DNA from: Methanoregula sp. UBA247
GTDB lineage: Archaea > Halobacteriota > Methanomicrobia > Methanomicrobiales > Methanospirillaceae
NCBI GenBank assembly: GCA_002495055.1
Contig: DADR01000008.1
Location: 1-6,215, forward strand
Reading direction: 5' to 3'
DNA length: 6,215 nt
Positions 4,907-6,215 of this stretch are shown one piece after another. Position 1 is the first letter of the stretch, and every line of letters starts with the position of its first letter. The notes beneath the pieces are model-generated. The model saw nothing but the letters and a program-made list of their open reading frames with translations. It made no database searches and was not told the origin of the DNA. The position numbers and the translations under genes were made by a program.

Positions 4907-4987
4907 ATGAACTCTGGTGTGCCAATCGGCACCAGCGTAATGTGTGTATTTCTTATTACTATTTTCAAATATAGTATAACAGAGTAA
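4907..4987 (+). CDS. Possible 26-residue membrane miniprotein
   Basis: ATG at 4907 follows GGTGGA (4895-4900) by six bases and a TATA-like TTATAATC by 27. The 26-residue product has a hydrophobic middle (VMCVFLITIF), then a Lys and polar tail, like a very small single-pass membrane peptide. It could be a real mini-gene in the otherwise gene-free 459-base gap between the two operons. It is also short enough to occur by chance, and it contains a GTGCC/GGCAC hairpin (4919-4932) that may be the functional element instead. Confidence 0.25.
   Translation: MNSGVPIGTSVMCVFLITIFKYSITE
4919..4932 (+). other. Small GTGCC-AATC-GGCAC hairpin
   Basis: A perfect 5-base stem with a 4-base loop, extendable through TGG/CCA if two bases bulge. 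No T-run follows directly, so it does not look like a classical terminator. It lies in the noncoding gap between the early and late operons. Confidence 0.35.
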
Positions 4988-5033
4988 GACTTATGCAAAC
5001 ATTTATATGTGTTCATACCTTACATTAAGTAAG
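4984..5033. promoter_or_regulatory. Operator-like TAAG/CTTA half-sites bracketing the late promoter
   Basis: Upstream of the TATA box is TAAGACTTA (4985-4993), a perfect dyad with one central base. Downstream is CTTAC-ATTAA-GTAAG (5019-5033), a perfect 5+5+5 dyad over the expected transcription start. The shared half-site is TAAG/CTTA. A protein bound to both could cover or loop around the promoter. The RHH protein encoded at 2123 is a candidate binder by inference. Confidence 0.45.
5002..5009 (+). promoter_or_regulatory. TATA box of the second (late) operon
   Basis: TTTATATG is a strong archaeal TATA match, preceded by a purine/A-rich BRE-like GCAAAC. Initiation would fall near 5028-5033, leaving a leader of about 57-62 bases before the ATG at 5090. 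This gene therefore has a real 5' leader, unlike the integrase and RHH genes. Confidence 0.65.
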
Positions 5034-5071
5034 CCCACAACGACGACATCTGAACTCTTTTACGTCGTGGG
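5034..5071 (+). other. Bulged hairpin in the leader of the late operon
   Basis: CCCAC at 5034-5038 pairs with GTGGG at 5067-5071 and GACG at 5042-5045 with CGTC at 5063-5066. This gives nine pairs with a three-base bulge on the left arm and a 17-base loop. It lies right at the predicted 5' end of the mRNA and ends ten bases before the probable ribosome site GTGAT (5081-5085). It could stabilise the message, bind a protein or control translation. Confidence 0.5.
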
Positions 5072-5089
5072 ATTCTGAACGTGATTTAA

Positions 5090-5686
5090 ATGAAAGCCGA
5101 ACTTTTAGCACTCAAGCACAAGCTTGACCGCATGTTTGCCAACGAGGCCCCTAAACACCTCGTTGTTGAGGCACGGAACGCCGAACTGGAGAAGATCATC
5201 AAAGCCCGCCAGGACACCCTCACCACCTCTATCCAGAACCTTGAGAAAACACGGGCGGAACTCATAGATACCTACGCCTACCACGCCCGGGACGACCCGG
5301 AGAGCCACGCCCGGCGCATGAGGCTTAATGATGAGTATGCGGCAATGCCCTCAAGAGAGCTCGCTGCGATGTCGGTCGTTGGTCTTGATTATGAGGCTCA
5401 ATATGCCCGCGCCTCGTCCCTCCGTCGAAGGGGGCTGCATGGTGAGGCGGATCAGGCACACGCTGCCATCAAACTACAGCAGGAGGCATGGCGTGGGAAT
5501 GAGATTATCCAAAGTATTGAGAAGGAGGCAACAAAACTCTCAATGCTCTTACCATCAGAGGATACAGACCACCTGTGGGTAGGTACGGACCCCGGGACTA
5601 TCCGCCAGGACGACTTCGCGACGGTGGATAAGGCGACGGGCAAGATCCAGTTCAAAGACAACGACGGTGAGGTGGTTGAGGTATGA
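5090..5686 (+). CDS. Helical/coiled-coil protein of unknown function (198 aa)
   Basis: A 198-residue, strongly charged protein that I do not recognise. Residues 1-65 are almost entirely helical with heptad-like spacing (a likely coiled coil). Residues 70-150 form more helices, including an AxxLRRRGLHGEADQAH segment that resembles a TPR-like helical turn. The C-terminal 40 residues contain short beta-type stretches (DDFATVDKATGKIQFKDNDGEVVEV). There is no signal peptide or membrane segment. The ATG is four bases after GTGAT, which pairs with the archaeal 16S tail. It is the first gene of the operon that leads to a terminase-like gene, so a structural or packaging accessory role is possible but unproven. 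Confidence 0.75.
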   Translation: MKAELLALKHKLDRMFANEAPKHLVVEARNAELEKIIKARQDTLTTSIQNLEKTRAELIDTYAYHARDDPESHARRMRLNDEYAAMPSRELAAMSVVGLDYEAQYARASSLRRRGLHGEADQAHAAIKLQQEAWRGNEIIQSIEKEATKLSMLLPSEDTDHLWVGTDPGTIRQDDFATVDKATGKIQFKDNDGEVVEV

Positions 5687-5889
5687 AGCCAACCAGCGCC
5701 CCCTCAATGCCGATATCGTACCGGAAGTATGAGGGGCTGTCCGATACGGATTTCAAGGCGATCAGGACCAAGGCCCGCATGCTCGACCTCGGGAGCGACG
5801 AAGCCCTTAACTTTGTGGTTGAGACAGCCCGCCGGGGCAGCTATAATGACTTAACCGCCTTTTTGGAATACCTCTCGCGTCTGCGGTGA
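5683..5889 (+). CDS. Small helical hypothetical protein (68 aa)
   Basis: A 68-residue ORF overlapping the preceding stop as ATGA, with GAGGTGG (5669-5675) seven bases ahead of its ATG. After a Pro/Ser N-terminus (about 1-14), the rest is predicted helical (residues 19-67, DTDFKAIRTKARML, then DEALNFVVETARRG and LTAFLEYLSRL). No family is recognised. The spacing and strong ribosome site suggest translation together with the gene before it. Its final codons and stop form the GGTGA ribosome site of the next gene, so the three are tightly coupled. Confidence 0.7.
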   Translation: MKPTSAPSMPISYRKYEGLSDTDFKAIRTKARMLDLGSDEALNFVVETARRGSYNDLTAFLEYLSRLR

Positions 5890-5893
5890 CGGT

Positions 5894-6215
5894 ATGCCAT
5901 CCGGTTGTTCAGTCTGCGTTCATGGCAAGTGTATAGAGATTGATCTGGCACTACGGAACGGTGCATCTGTCCGGGGGCTGGCGCGGACCTATGGACTATC
6001 CAAGACCTCGCTATACAGGCATAAGGCGCACATGGACGAGTGTCCCAAGCCGCAGACCGTCTCCTTTGAGGACAAAACATCTCTCGAGCGGATCACCGAG
6101 ATAGAAAAAATTGCCCGAGCGCTCATAGCACGAGCAGCGTCGTCCGGTCAGATTACCGGTGTCGCGCCACTGCTCCGTGCTGCTAATGAAAGCCTGCAGA
6201 TAGCAGCCAAGCTGG
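5894..6215 (+). CDS. HTH protein with N-terminal Cys motif, small-terminase-like (3' end outside window)
   Basis: An open frame from ATG 5894 to the window edge (107 complete codons, no stop), so the gene is cut by the window. GGTGA (5885-5889), overlapping the previous stop, lies four bases before the start. Residues 5-13 are CSVCVHGKC. A helix-turn-helix follows at about 24-45 (SVRGLARTYGLSKTSLYRHK), with Cys50 shortly after. The order CSVC, ID-x-AL, HTH, RHK matches a widespread phage-associated DNA-binding family often found just before the large terminase. The following helical part (LERITEIEKIARALI, then LLRAANESLQIAAKL) also fits that family. The role would be recognition of the viral genome for packaging. 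An HTH transcription factor is the alternative. A large terminase gene should follow if the call is right. Confidence 0.65.
   Translation, partial: MPSGCSVCVHGKCIEIDLALRNGASVRGLARTYGLSKTSLYRHKAHMDECPKPQTVSFEDKTSLERITEIEKIARALIARAASSGQITGVAPLLRAANESLQIAAKL

Noticed and set aside
4937..4975. Additional short inverted repeats GTAAT/ATTAC and ACTAT/ATAGT
   Set aside because: Five-base arms in very AT-rich sequence are expected by chance, and the spacers are long and unequal.

Overview
The window reads as the integrase-proximal early region, and the start of the late region, of an integrated archaeal virus or virus-like element. The host is probably a methanogen of the Methanomicrobia type. That host call is inference. 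It rests on three things: archaeal TATA boxes 23-32 bases before start codons that lack a Shine-Dalgarno (leaderless starts), GGTGAT/GAGGTG-type ribosome sites, and an integrase with the zinc-ribbon tail common in archaeal tyrosine recombinases. No host gene, tRNA or element boundary can be seen, so plasmid versus provirus is not settled.

Layout. Bases 91-1389 (+) encode a complete tyrosine recombinase behind a TATA box. Converging on it, with a 9-base tail overlap, is 1381-2079 (-), an AT-rich gene for an unrecognised protein with two C-terminal treble-clef-like zinc motifs; it looks like a cargo gene. A 43-base divergent promoter (2080-2122) separates it from a tightly packed rightward operon (2123-4630). 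The operon holds a ribbon-helix-helix regulator, five very small ORFs joined by ATGA/TGATG overlaps, and a D5_N/superfamily 3 replicative helicase with no primase domain.

Bases 4631-5089 hold no convincing large gene but are rich in signals. Two GCGGGACATC repeats, a 60-base block of about 22% GC, and three 10-base repeats carrying the same core in the opposite orientation form a candidate replication origin beside the helicase. Further right are a 29-base imperfect repeat of the integrase upstream region, a possible 26-residue membrane ORF, and a strong TATA box bracketed by TAAG/CTTA half-sites. The predicted leader of the next operon contains a bulged hairpin.

Bases 5090-6215 carry a second overlapping operon. 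It encodes a 198-residue helical protein, a 68-residue protein, and the beginning of a Cys/HTH protein that resembles small terminase-type DNA-binding subunits and runs off the window end. I infer this is the start of the packaging/virion module.

The simplest working model is this: the integrase maintains the element, the RHH protein regulates one or more of the promoters, the SF3 helicase acts at the repeat cluster just downstream of its gene, and the promoter near 5002 switches on the late genes. The least explained parts are the repeat cluster at 4631-4830, the AT-rich zinc-finger gene, and the block of tiny ORFs at 2335-3228, one pair of which is separated only by an in-frame TGA.
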